A stretch of 64,000 nt of DNA from Cecembia calidifontis (GTDB lineage: Bacteria > Bacteroidota > Bacteroidia > Cytophagales > Cyclobacteriaceae): NCBI RefSeq assembly GCF_004216715.1, contig NZ_SGXG01000001.1:3146501-3210500 (forward strand), in the 5' to 3' direction. Made by a program: the position numbers and the translations under genes. Under the pieces are notes generated by a model. The model searched no databases, was not told the DNA's origin, and saw nothing but the letters and a program-made list of their open reading frames with translations. Below, one piece after another: positions 35,503 to 43,755 of the stretch (its first letter is position 1; every line of letters begins with the position of its first letter).

Positions 35503-37293
35503 TTACATTCTGTCTGGGACTTTAATGCCTAATAAACCCATTCCTTTTCGGATTGTTTTTGCCGTAAGGGCAGAAAGTGCAATCCTGAAGGACTGAATGG
35601 AGCTATCTTTCTCATTGAAGATGGGTAATTCTGCGTAAAATTTATTGTATTCTTTTGCCAGATCAAACAGGTATTGGGCAAGTACCGAAGGTGCATACTC
35701 TTCTCCAGCCTGTCTGATTTTTTTCTCAAATTCATTTAAGATGACAATTAGATCCCTTTCTGAATCTTCCAACTTTCTGATTCCTGCAAAACCCTTGGAG
35801 GTGTAATCCACGCCGATTTGGTCTGCCTTTCTTAAAATGGAAGCTATTCTGGCATGGGAATACTGGATAAATGGACCGGTATTTCCTTGGAACTCTATGG
35901 ACTCCTGAGGGTTGAAGAGCATTCGCTTCTTGGGATCCACTTTAAGGAGGAAGTATTTCAGGGCTCCCATACCCAGTATCTCATAGAGTTCTGCAGCCTG
36001 TTCAGCTGTAAAACCGTCAATTTTCCCTAATTCTTTGGTATGACTTTCGGCAGTTTCGATCATTTCCTGAATCAGGTCATCGGCATCCACCACAGTCCCT
36101 TCCCTGGATTTCATTTTGCCTGTAGGAAGATCTACCATGCCATACGAAAGGTGATATAGCCCGTCACCGTATGGTCTTCCAAGTTTGCGCATGATTTTGA
36201 ATAGAACATCAAAATGATAATCCTGTTCATTCCCAACCACATATACAGACTTATTGATTTTGAAGTCATTGTATTTCAGGTCGCAGGTCCCCATGTCCTG
36301 TGTTATATAGACGGAAGTACCATCTGCCCGAAGAACTAGCTTTTCATCTAAGCCTTCTTCAGAAAGATCTACCCAAACTGAACCATTTTCTTTTTTATAG
36401 AAAACGCCTTTTTGGAGGCCTTCTTCCACAATATTTTTCCCTAAAAGGTAAGTTTCTGATTCGTAGTAAAATTTGTCAAAATCAACCCCCATTTTTTTGT
36501 AGGTTTCCGCAAAACCTTCATAGACCCAAGCGTTCATCGTCTTCCAAAGTTTTACAACCTCTTCATCTCCAGCCTCCCATAGTCTTAGCATTTCCTGGGC
36601 TTCCAATATAAGAGGGGCATTCTTTTTTGCTTCTTCTTCGGACTGTCCCTTTTCTATGAGCTCATTGATCTGCTTTTTATACTCTTTGTCAAAAATCACA
36701 TAGTATTTACCGGCAAGGTGGTCACCTTTCAAGCCTGAGGATTCCGGTGTTTCACCATTTCCAAAATGTTTATATGCCACCATGGACTTGCAAATGTGAA
36801 TTCCTCTGTCATTGACAAGATTGGCTTTTATCACTTCATATCCGTTGGCTTTTAAGATCTCTGCCACTGCAAAGCCTAGGAAATTGTTTCTCAAGTGGCC
36901 CAAATGCAAAGGTTTGTTGGTGTTTGGTGAAGAATATTCTACCATCACCCTTTGACCATTTGAAGGAAATTGTCCGAATGAAGGATTATTATATAACTGC
37001 CCGAATATTTCAAACCAGGAATCCTGACTGACGCTTAAATTGAGAAAGCCTTTCACTACATTGAAGGAAGTCACCACCGGACAATTTTGTTGTAGGTATT
37101 CTCCTATTTTCTGACCGGAAGCTTCCGGATTGAGTTTGGTTATTTTGAGGTATGGGAATACCACAAAAGTGAAATTACCTTCAAACTCCTTTCTTGTTGG
37201 CTGAAGGGAAAGTTCTTTGCTGTCAATGTCTTGATCAAACAGGTCTTTGAAAGCCTGATGTAAACTGGAAATAATTTTTTCTTCTAGATTCAT
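35503..37293 (-). CDS. argS: Arginyl-tRNA synthetase
   Basis: 596 aa from ATG 37293 (a TTG 9 bp upstream is possible). Class I synthetase. N-terminal Add1 tRNA-binding domain (residues 1-90), HIGH-like NKPLHLGHLRNN (about 125), the YITQDMGT and GNEQDYHFDVLF segments, and the KMSKS-equivalent KMKSREGTVV (about 390). C-terminal anticodon-binding domain (DALR) from about 470, ending KGMGLLGIKVPDRM. Charges tRNA-Arg. Length fits the family. Confidence 0.97.
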   Translation of the reverse strand: MNLEEKIISSLHQAFKDLFDQDIDSKELSLQPTRKEFEGNFTFVVFPYLKITKLNPEASGQKIGEYLQQNCPVVTSFNVVKGFLNLSVSQDSWFEIFGQLYNNPSFGQFPSNGQRVMVEYSSPNTNKPLHLGHLRNNFLGFAVAEILKANGYEVIKANLVNDRGIHICKSMVAYKHFGNGETPESSGLKGDHLAGKYYVIFDKEYKKQINELIEKGQSEEEAKKNAPLILEAQEMLRLWEAGDEEVVKLWKTMNAWVYEGFAETYKKMGVDFDKFYYESETYLLGKNIVEEGLQKGVFYKKENGSVWVDLSEEGLDEKLVLRADGTSVYITQDMGTCDLKYNDFKINKSVYVVGNEQDYHFDVLFKIMRKLGRPYGDGLYHLSYGMVDLPTGKMKSREGTVVDADDLIQEMIETAESHTKELGKIDGFTAEQAAELYEILGMGALKYFLLKVDPKKRMLFNPQESIEFQGNTGPFIQYSHARIASILRKADQIGVDYTSKGFAGIRKLEDSERDLIVILNEFEKKIRQAGEEYAPSVLAQYLFDLAKEYNKFYAELPIFNEKDSSIQSFRIALSALTAKTIRKGMGLLGIKVPDRM

Positions 37294-37324
37294 TTTATTC
37301 AAATGCCAAATAGGCCCTGTAAAT

Positions 37325-37600
37325 TTTATTTTTCACCGCAAAGACCGCGACGAAACGGTTGTTAATAATTATTCCAAGCACACTTTTCGGATAATTTTTC
37401 CACCAAGTCTGCAAAGAAAAGGATTAAACTAGTCTACCTTAGCACCCATTGCGGATATTATTTTTTACCGCCAAGTTTGCAATGGAAAACTTTCATTACA
37501 TTTTCCCTTAGCGTCTCTTGCGGATTTAATTTATCCGCCAAGTCCTCTAAGGAATGATCATAATTTATCTTTCTCAGCGGCCTTGCGGTTTATAATTTTC
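37325..37600. repeat. Cluster of degenerate CCGCAAG/CTTGCGG intergenic repeats
   Basis: The 325-bp gap between argS and arginase is filled by three to four imperfect units of 70-75 bp. Recurring words are ACCGCAAAG, CCACCAAGT, ACCGCCAAGT and TCCGCCAAGT on one side, and CATTGCGGA, CTCTTGCGGA and CCTTGCGGT on the other, with CTTAGCG in between. Each CCGCMAAG...CTTGCGG pair is an inverted repeat with AT-rich filling. No unique spacers, so not CRISPR. It resembles the dispersed CGCAAAG-type intergenic repeats found in Bacteroidota genomes. Confidence 0.75.
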
Positions 37601-37627
37601 CCTTCATATCAACCTGAAAATGGAAGG

Positions 37628-38578
37628 TTAGAAATTTTCAACCAAGGACTTGGTAGTCGCTTCAAGTATGTCAAAGGCATTCTCCGCCATGATATTTTCG
37701 GTATCCAAAGTAGGGTTTACCTCGACAATTTCCCAACAACAGACTCTTTTGTCCTTGATCAGCTCGGCATTTAATTTCAAAGCTTCTTCAACACTTAGTC
37801 CATTGGGCACAGGGGTTCCGGTACCCATAGAAATAGAAGAATCCAAACTGTCCACATCAAAAGAAATATAAATTTGATCACAATCTTTTAGGATTAGCAA
37901 AGCCTCTTTAGCTACGGTTTCTACTCCTAAAGCCCTTACCTCCTCAGTAGTAAAGTTTTTAATGCCATATTTTTTGATAAGGAAATCCTCTGGTTCCTCA
38001 GTATCCCTCACAGAAATAAACACGATATCTTCTGGTTTGATTTTTGGGAAATCTCCGCCTATTTTTTTGATCTTTTCCCAAAAAAGGATGGTTTCCTCCA
38101 GTGGTTCGTTGACCTGGCATTCGATGTTGTCTGTCTGGATGCACATAGCCAAAGGCATACCGTGCATATTACCGGAAGGAGTAGTATAAGGGGTATGAAG
38201 ATCGGCATGTGCGTCAATCCAGATTACTCCCAGCCTTTTTTCGGGATTAGCAGCTTTAATTCCCATAATGGTACCTGCCGCAGTGGAGTGATCTCCCGCT
38301 AAAACGATGGGGAATTTCTTTTCCAATCTCAGTGACTCGATTGTACTGTACACATTTTCTAACACCTGGTATACACCATCAATGTATTTGGCATGGGGAT
38401 GTCGGTTACCTTTCCAAAGAAAGCTATTGGCATCGGGTACATTGATCGGGTCAAACTGCGTGAAAAAATCTGAAGTTTTATCCAGGCTGGCGATTTTCAG
38501 GGCATCAATCCCTAAACTGGCACCTCTGGTGCCGGCGGCAATTTCTGAACGTACTTCAACCAATTTGATATCTCGCAT
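37628..38578 (-). CDS. rocF: Arginase-family ureohydrolase
   Basis: 316 aa. Hydrolyses arginine to ornithine and urea with a binuclear Mn centre. Ligand motifs are LAGDHSTAAG, VIWIDAHADLHTPYTTPSGNMHGMPLA and ISFDVDSLDSS. The HTPYTTPSGNMHG stretch is the arginase substrate loop and argues against agmatinase or formimidoylglutamase. C-terminal VNPTLDTENIMAENAFDILEATT is also arginase-like. Cytoplasmic. Arginine decarboxylase lies at 48.9 kb. Confidence 0.87.
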   Translation of the reverse strand: MRDIKLVEVRSEIAAGTRGASLGIDALKIASLDKTSDFFTQFDPINVPDANSFLWKGNRHPHAKYIDGVYQVLENVYSTIESLRLEKKFPIVLAGDHSTAAGTIMGIKAANPEKRLGVIWIDAHADLHTPYTTPSGNMHGMPLAMCIQTDNIECQVNEPLEETILFWEKIKKIGGDFPKIKPEDIVFISVRDTEEPEDFLIKKYGIKNFTTEEVRALGVETVAKEALLILKDCDQIYISFDVDSLDSSISMGTGTPVPNGLSVEEALKLNAELIKDKRVCCWEIVEVNPTLDTENIMAENAFDILEATTKSLVENF

Positions 38579-38984
38579 AGAATTTCATTTGGGTTTATTT
38601 TCAATCAAACAATAATTGCCGCAAAAGTAGCTATTTGAGCATCAAGCACCAAGTGATTGAAACATTAAGTAGTAGACAGGAAGGTCTTTTCTTTTATCAT
38701 CAATAGATGTTTCAGGTGCATCAATCAAAACATAGTGGAGCGAGGATCAAGCTCAAAGGTAGAAAATTCTTCCCCCGTTCCTCATTCAGCATGATAGCTT
38801 CGAGCAGTCATGGCTTTTCTAAACATGCCAAATTTCACATCTCAAATTGGTGGAGAAGAATATTTATTCCTTAGGATTAATTGATTAGGTAAAGGATCAT
38901 CAGCTTACATTGATGCTCATATAATCTGTATGACATTAATTTCCCGAAAAATTCTAAATTGAGCCACAATTTAATTCCCTTATT
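38579..38984. other. Intergenic region between arginase and permease genes
   Basis: 406 bp between divergent genes. No ORF of coding character; a partially palindromic AGGATCAAGCTCAAAGG area is seen but nothing recognisable. It should contain both promoters. Confidence 0.4.
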
Positions 38985-40277
38985 GTGAACATTAAAGATA
39001 AAATTGGTTGGAAAACCGCAGCAGGACTTGTTGTTGCCAATATGATTGGTACCGGAGTTTTTACAAGTTTGGGTTTTCAGGTTGCAGAAAGTCAAAATAC
39101 CTGGAGCATCATCTTGCTTTGGCTCATTGGCGGGATGATGGCACTGATTGGGGCATTTGTATATGCGGAGTTGGGGACACATTTTAAAAAGTCAGGAGGG
39201 GATTATATTTTTCTTTCAAGGACCATTAACCCTTCCGTTGGCTACCTTTATGCCTGGATTTCCCTTACAATTGGATTTCCGGCTCCGGTAGCTATAGCTT
39301 CCATGGCCATGGTACAATATTGGCAACCCCTGATCGGTCCTGAACTTAGTTTAGGTATGGGAGTGGTTTCCATTATAGCCATGAGTATTTTTCATTCTTT
39401 TTCGGTCCATCAATCCGGCAATGTTCAAAATGTACTGACAGGAATCAAGCTTTTATTTGTTTTTTCATTGATAGTCATTGGTACAGTCTGGGCATCTACT
39501 CTTGCCGGACCATCCTATGTTTTTACTTCTTCTTGGAAAGGCGAAATCTTAAGACCTGGCTTTGCGGTTTCCCTTATTTATGTTTTTTATGCTTATACAG
39601 GTTGGAATTCTGCAGCTTATATTGTAGAGGAAATTGAACAGCCAAGGAAGAACCTTCCCAAGGCATTGATTTCAGCGACAATTTTGGTGATGGTGGTTTA
39701 TGTGCTGCTTCAATTGATTTTCTTAAAACATGCCAGTATTGATCAACTTTCAGGAAAGGTGCAAGTGGCCACTTTGGCTTTTGGAAATATTTTTGGAAAT
39801 CAAGGTATTTTTTGGGTAAGTTTATTTATTGGAATCCAATTAATTGCAACCATTAGTGGCTACACTTGGGTAGGTCCGAGGATAACCAATGCCATGGCGA
39901 AGGAATTTAAATTATGGAGACCTTTGGCCAAAACCAATAAAAACGGTATTCCGGTCAGAGCAGTATGGTTCAATACCCTCATCAGTTTTGTGCTGATGTT
40001 GTCTGGCTCTTTTGAAATGGTCCTTTTGTATGTAGGCTTTGTTTTACAGTTGATGGGAACATTCACCATTGCTTCTTCTTTATTGGTCAAAAATGCAGAA
40101 GGATTCAAAAGTCCATTTAGGCCTTGGTTACAGATCATCTACATCATTTTCAGTCTCTGGGTGATGATCTTTATGTTTTATGACAGACCAAAAGAAAGTC
40201 TCATAGGAATGGGTATAATTTTGATAGGTTTTTTCCTGTACAGGTTGGACAGTAAGATTTCTAAAATTAACAATTAG
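38985..40277 (+). CDS. APC-family amino-acid permease
   Basis: 430 aa, 12 helices, from GTG 38985 (MNIKDKIGWKTAAGLVVANMIGTGVFTSLG). The GTG start places the conserved TM1 unwound segment MIGTGVF at residues 20-26, as in LeuT-fold APC transporters. Other marks: AELGTHFKKSGGDYIFL (TM3) and FYAYTGWNSAAYIVEEIEQPRKNLPKAL (TM6). Substrate unknown; the aminotransferase 9 bp downstream in the same operon suggests an amino acid that is then transaminated. Confidence 0.9.
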   Translation: MNIKDKIGWKTAAGLVVANMIGTGVFTSLGFQVAESQNTWSIILLWLIGGMMALIGAFVYAELGTHFKKSGGDYIFLSRTINPSVGYLYAWISLTIGFPAPVAIASMAMVQYWQPLIGPELSLGMGVVSIIAMSIFHSFSVHQSGNVQNVLTGIKLLFVFSLIVIGTVWASTLAGPSYVFTSSWKGEILRPGFAVSLIYVFYAYTGWNSAAYIVEEIEQPRKNLPKALISATILVMVVYVLLQLIFLKHASIDQLSGKVQVATLAFGNIFGNQGIFWVSLFIGIQLIATISGYTWVGPRITNAMAKEFKLWRPLAKTNKNGIPVRAVWFNTLISFVLMLSGSFEMVLLYVGFVLQLMGTFTIASSLLVKNAEGFKSPFRPWLQIIYIIFSLWVMIFMFYDRPKESLIGMGIILIGFFLYRLDSKISKINN

Positions 40278-40285
40278 TAGGTACA

Positions 40286-41431
40286 ATGATTAGCTCCAAA
40301 TTACCGGATATTGGGACCACCATTTTTACTGTGATGTCCAAATTGGCTTTGGACCACAATGCGATCAATCTCTCTCAGGGCTACCCAGGCTTTGACACCT
40401 ATCTTTATCTGAAAGATCTGGTAGATGAGTATATGCAGCAGGGATACAATCAATATGCGCCAATGAGCGGAGTTCCCCAACTCAAAAGAAGGATTGCGTC
40501 AAAAGTTTTGAACATCCATGATGTGGAGTTTGATCCGGAAGAGGAGGTAACGGTAGTTTCTGGAGCCACTGAGGCAATTTATGCAGCGGTAACTGCGACT
40601 GTACGCCAGGGAGATGAGGTAATTATTCTGGAGCCTGCCTACGATAGTTATGCACCTGCAGTAAGACTCAATGGGGGGATTCCTGTATATGTTCCATTAA
40701 ATATCCCTGATTTTTCAGTGGATTGGCAGAAGGTCAGGGATGCCATCACAGTAAAGACAAGATTGATTATGGTCAATACTCCCCATAATCCCTGTGGATA
40801 TGTATGGACGCAGGAAGATTTAAACCAACTTGCTGAAATTACCAGGGATAGGGAGATTTACTTTGTCAGTGATGAGGTTTACGAACATATAGTCTTCGAT
40901 GGAAGAAAACACTTGCCTTTATTATCCCATCCCGAATTAAGGGAAAAGACATTTTCCTGTGGTTCTTTTGGGAAAACTTTTCATATTACCGGCTGGAAAA
41001 TCGGTTATTGCCTTGCACCAAGACCACTAAGCATTGAATTTAGAAAAATTCATCAATTTTTGACTTTCAGTACCAGTACGCCCATGCAATATGCATTGGC
41101 GGAATTTTTGGAAGATCCTAGCAGGTACCTGTTTCTCAATCAGTTTTATCAGGACAAACGAGACTTGTTTTGTGAAGGGCTTGAGCAGACTCCATTTAAG
41201 TTTACACCTTCCCAAGGAAGTTTTTTCCAGGTTGTATCCTATGCACACCTTTCAAATGAAGGGGATTTTGACCTGGCAATTCGGATGACCAAAGAAATTG
41301 GAGTCGCCAGCATTCCGGTATCAGTTTTTTACCATGATAAAAAAGACCACAAGTTGCTGCGGTTTTGTTTTGCCAAGGAGGACGATGTGCTGGAGCAGGC
41401 ATTAGAAAAACTTCAAAAATTTACTTTCTGA
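40286..41431 (+). CDS. PLP-dependent aminotransferase (methionine aminotransferase type)
   Basis: 381 aa, class I fold type. LSQGYPGFDT at the N-terminus, YAPMSGVPQLKRRIA, the VNTPHNPCGYVW substrate-carboxylate region, SDEVYEHIVFDG (PLP-pyridine Asp), and SFGKTFHITGWKIGY with the Schiff-base lysine. The overall pattern fits YbdL/kynurenine-aminotransferase-like enzymes that act on methionine; specificity is inferred. Co-transcribed with the permease upstream. Its last 11 bases overlap the end of convergent glgX. Confidence 0.88.
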   Translation: MISSKLPDIGTTIFTVMSKLALDHNAINLSQGYPGFDTYLYLKDLVDEYMQQGYNQYAPMSGVPQLKRRIASKVLNIHDVEFDPEEEVTVVSGATEAIYAAVTATVRQGDEVIILEPAYDSYAPAVRLNGGIPVYVPLNIPDFSVDWQKVRDAITVKTRLIMVNTPHNPCGYVWTQEDLNQLAEITRDREIYFVSDEVYEHIVFDGRKHLPLLSHPELREKTFSCGSFGKTFHITGWKIGYCLAPRPLSIEFRKIHQFLTFSTSTPMQYALAEFLEDPSRYLFLNQFYQDKRDLFCEGLEQTPFKFTPSQGSFFQVVSYAHLSNEGDFDLAIRMTKEIGVASIPVSVFYHDKKDHKLLRFCFAKEDDVLEQALEKLQKFTF

Positions 41432-43520
41432 CGCTTCCCAAATGTGTCAATAAGATGACTGTGGAATGGGCTTCGGCAAGGTATTTTCCATTTTTGATGG
41501 GTTTGGCTTCATTCCAGGAGCAAATGTCATTAGGATAATCCTGAGCCGTATCTATCCAGATTCTCCATTTTGCTTTGTATTTACCAATCGTCGTTGGAAG
41601 TTCAAATTCAATATCCTGATGGTAGGCATTGAAGATGTAGTGTAAGGCCATTTCCCTATTGAGCGAAATGACCGTTACGGCTATGCTGTGGGAGTTGTAA
41701 GACCAGTCAGGTTGATTGAGTTTGGCACCATGCCAAGTGATTAGGGGCTGGTTAAGGAGGTCTTTGAGGCTCATATTGAACTCAGGATGGGCAGTTCCTC
41801 TCCTCAGACGGGTTTGGATAAGCATTTTTACAAAGCGGAGCATGTCTTGATTCTTTTCTACAAGACTCCAATCAAACCAGGCGATTTCATTATCCTGACA
41901 ATAGGCATTATTGTTTCCCATTTGGGTTCGACATACTTCATCCCCCATGAGAATCATGGGAGCCCCCATGGAAAGCAAGTTGACTACATGGAAATTTTTC
42001 ATCTGCCGTCTGCGCAGGGCAAGGATTTTAGGATTGTCTGTGGGTCCTTCGATTCCGAAATTCCAGCTGAAGTTTTCATTGTGTCCATCCCTATTTTTCT
42101 CCCCATTGGCTTCATTATGTTTTTCATTGTAGGAAACCAGATCATTTAATGTAAAACCGTCATGACAGGTTACGAAATTGATACTTTGTTCAGGGATGCT
42201 GTCTTTTTTTTGATAAAGGTCTGGACTACCTATAAGTCGGGTTACAAATTCACTTACTTTTCCTTTTTGGCCATTTAAAAAACCCCTGATGTCATCCCGG
42301 AATTTTCCATTCCATTCTTTCCAACTGTCCCCGATAAAGGTTCCAACCTGATAAAGGCCGGCTGCATCCCAGGCTTCTGCAATTAACTTGGTGCCGGCAA
42401 ATACCGGATCCGATTCAATGTCCCATAAAATAGGAGGGTTTTCTACCGGGTTGCCATATTCATCTCTGGACAAGATGGATGCCAGGTCAAACCTGAAACC
42501 ATCAATATGCATGTCCCTGACCCAAAAATGAAGACTGGAAAGTATCAACCTTCTGACAATGGATTGATTGGCATTTAGTGTATTTCCTGTACCTGAATAA
42601 TCCTTGTATTGTGATTTGTCACCATTGAGCAGGTAATAGACGCTGTTGTCAATTCCCCTAAAGGAATAAGTGGGGCCATTTTCTTTGTTTTCGGCGGTAT
42701 GATTGAACACTACATCCAGTATCACCTCAATTCCCGCTTTGTGAAAAGCTTTGACCATGTCCCTGAAATCATCCAAAACCTGAAGGGGGTTGTCCGGATC
42801 AGAACTGTAGCCTTGGTGCAAAGAAAAGAAAGAAACAGGGCTGTAACCCCAATAATTCGTCAGTCCTTCAGGAGCATCCTGAACATCAAACTGAAAAACC
42901 GGCAATAATTCCACTGCTGTGATCCCCAATTCTTTTAAATAGGGTATCTTATCAATCAAACCCAGGAAAGTCCCTCTTTTTACAGGATCTACCCCGGAAT
43001 TCGGGTTTTTAGTAAATCCACCCACATGGAGTTCGTAGATAATGGTCTGGGAAAAAGGTGTTTTTGGATGAAGATCCCCTTCCCAGTCGTACAAATCCAG
43101 GTCTACAATGACACTTTTCATACTGGGGGCTTGGTCATTCCCAAATTTTGAAAGGGCTTTCCGGTCGTAATTTTTGGGAATCGCAACAGATTTGCCGTAA
43201 GGGTCTAAAATTACTTTAGAAGGATCAAATCGATGACCTTTATCAGGAAGGTAGGGGCCATAAATTCTATATCCATACAATTGTCCGGTGCTGATCCCTT
43301 CTACAAAAACGTGCCAATAATGGTAAGTTTTATTTTTTGTTTTATCCAGTTTGATCACTTGCGAGGGAACTAAATCATCAACCTGGTCAAAAAGCAATAA
43401 GTCTACTGCTGTGGCATGTTTGGAATAAATTACAAAGTTGATCCCGCCATCCATTTTGGTGGCACCAATGGGAAAACTTTGTCCGATACTGACTTTATAA
43501 TGATTTGAGGAAGAGGTCAT
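41421..43520 (-). CDS. glgX: Glycogen debranching enzyme (isoamylase type)
   Basis: 699 aa from ATG 43520 (MTSSSNHYKVSIGQSFPIGA); an in-frame extension to 43574 is unlikely. N-terminal CBM48-like domain (GATKMDGGINFVIYSKHATAVDLLLFD), then GH13 barrel with EVILDVVFNHTAE, DGFRFDLASIL (nucleophile Asp), LIAEAWD (acid Glu) and FVTCHDGFTLNDLVSYNEKHN (transition-state Asp). Domain order and YRIYGPYLPDKGHRFDPSKVILDPY are typical of GlgX/TreX. It cleaves alpha-1,6 branches in glycogen. No other glycogen genes are nearby. Confidence 0.94.
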   Translation of the reverse strand: MTSSSNHYKVSIGQSFPIGATKMDGGINFVIYSKHATAVDLLLFDQVDDLVPSQVIKLDKTKNKTYHYWHVFVEGISTGQLYGYRIYGPYLPDKGHRFDPSKVILDPYGKSVAIPKNYDRKALSKFGNDQAPSMKSVIVDLDLYDWEGDLHPKTPFSQTIIYELHVGGFTKNPNSGVDPVKRGTFLGLIDKIPYLKELGITAVELLPVFQFDVQDAPEGLTNYWGYSPVSFFSLHQGYSSDPDNPLQVLDDFRDMVKAFHKAGIEVILDVVFNHTAENKENGPTYSFRGIDNSVYYLLNGDKSQYKDYSGTGNTLNANQSIVRRLILSSLHFWVRDMHIDGFRFDLASILSRDEYGNPVENPPILWDIESDPVFAGTKLIAEAWDAAGLYQVGTFIGDSWKEWNGKFRDDIRGFLNGQKGKVSEFVTRLIGSPDLYQKKDSIPEQSINFVTCHDGFTLNDLVSYNEKHNEANGEKNRDGHNENFSWNFGIEGPTDNPKILALRRRQMKNFHVVNLLSMGAPMILMGDEVCRTQMGNNNAYCQDNEIAWFDWSLVEKNQDMLRFVKMLIQTRLRRGTAHPEFNMSLKDLLNQPLITWHGAKLNQPDWSYNSHSIAVTVISLNREMALHYIFNAYHQDIEFELPTTIGKYKAKWRIWIDTAQDYPNDICSWNEAKPIKNGKYLAEAHSTVILLTHLGSVRK

Positions 43521-43626
43521 CAGGAAATTTGGGTAATTCAATAAAAATTTTAAAACGGGTGAAATTTGAATCAAAGGGCTTTAGCAACATGTGTAAAAAT
43601 AAGTGGTATTCTATAATATTCAAAAT

Positions 43627-43679
43627 CCTATAAAATATATAGGAAATATAGGAAAAATTTTTCTCTTTATTTACCTTTG
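43627..43679 (+). promoter_or_regulatory. Rrf2-type operator and promoter of the TonB receptor gene (site A)
   Basis: Inverted repeat CCTATAAAATATATAGG (43627-43643) followed at once by a third half-site AAATATAGG (43644-43652). Nineteen bases further starts TACCTTTG (43672-43679), a perfect TAnnTTTG -7 element. The third half-site TAGG occupies the position where the -33 TTTG would be. The same design recurs at 48.25 kb. Confidence 0.75.
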
Positions 43680-43755
43680 CTTTAATATCATTCTAAATTG
43701 GTAGGAATAAAATGATAATAAGGGTTCCGCCAAAAATTAATTTAAGAAAAGACCA

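Noticed and set aside
37325..37600. CRISPR or rRNA-like repeat
   Set aside because: Units are imperfect, of irregular spacing and partly inverted; no spacers and no RNA gene signature.
37628..38578. Agmatinase completing a polyamine pathway with arginine decarboxylase
   Set aside because: The substrate loop HTPYTTPSGNMHG and overall pattern match arginase, and the decarboxylase gene is 10 kb away.
38877..39182. 101-aa minus-strand ORF over the permease start
   Set aside because: Overlaps conserved permease residues on the plus strand and shows no family features.
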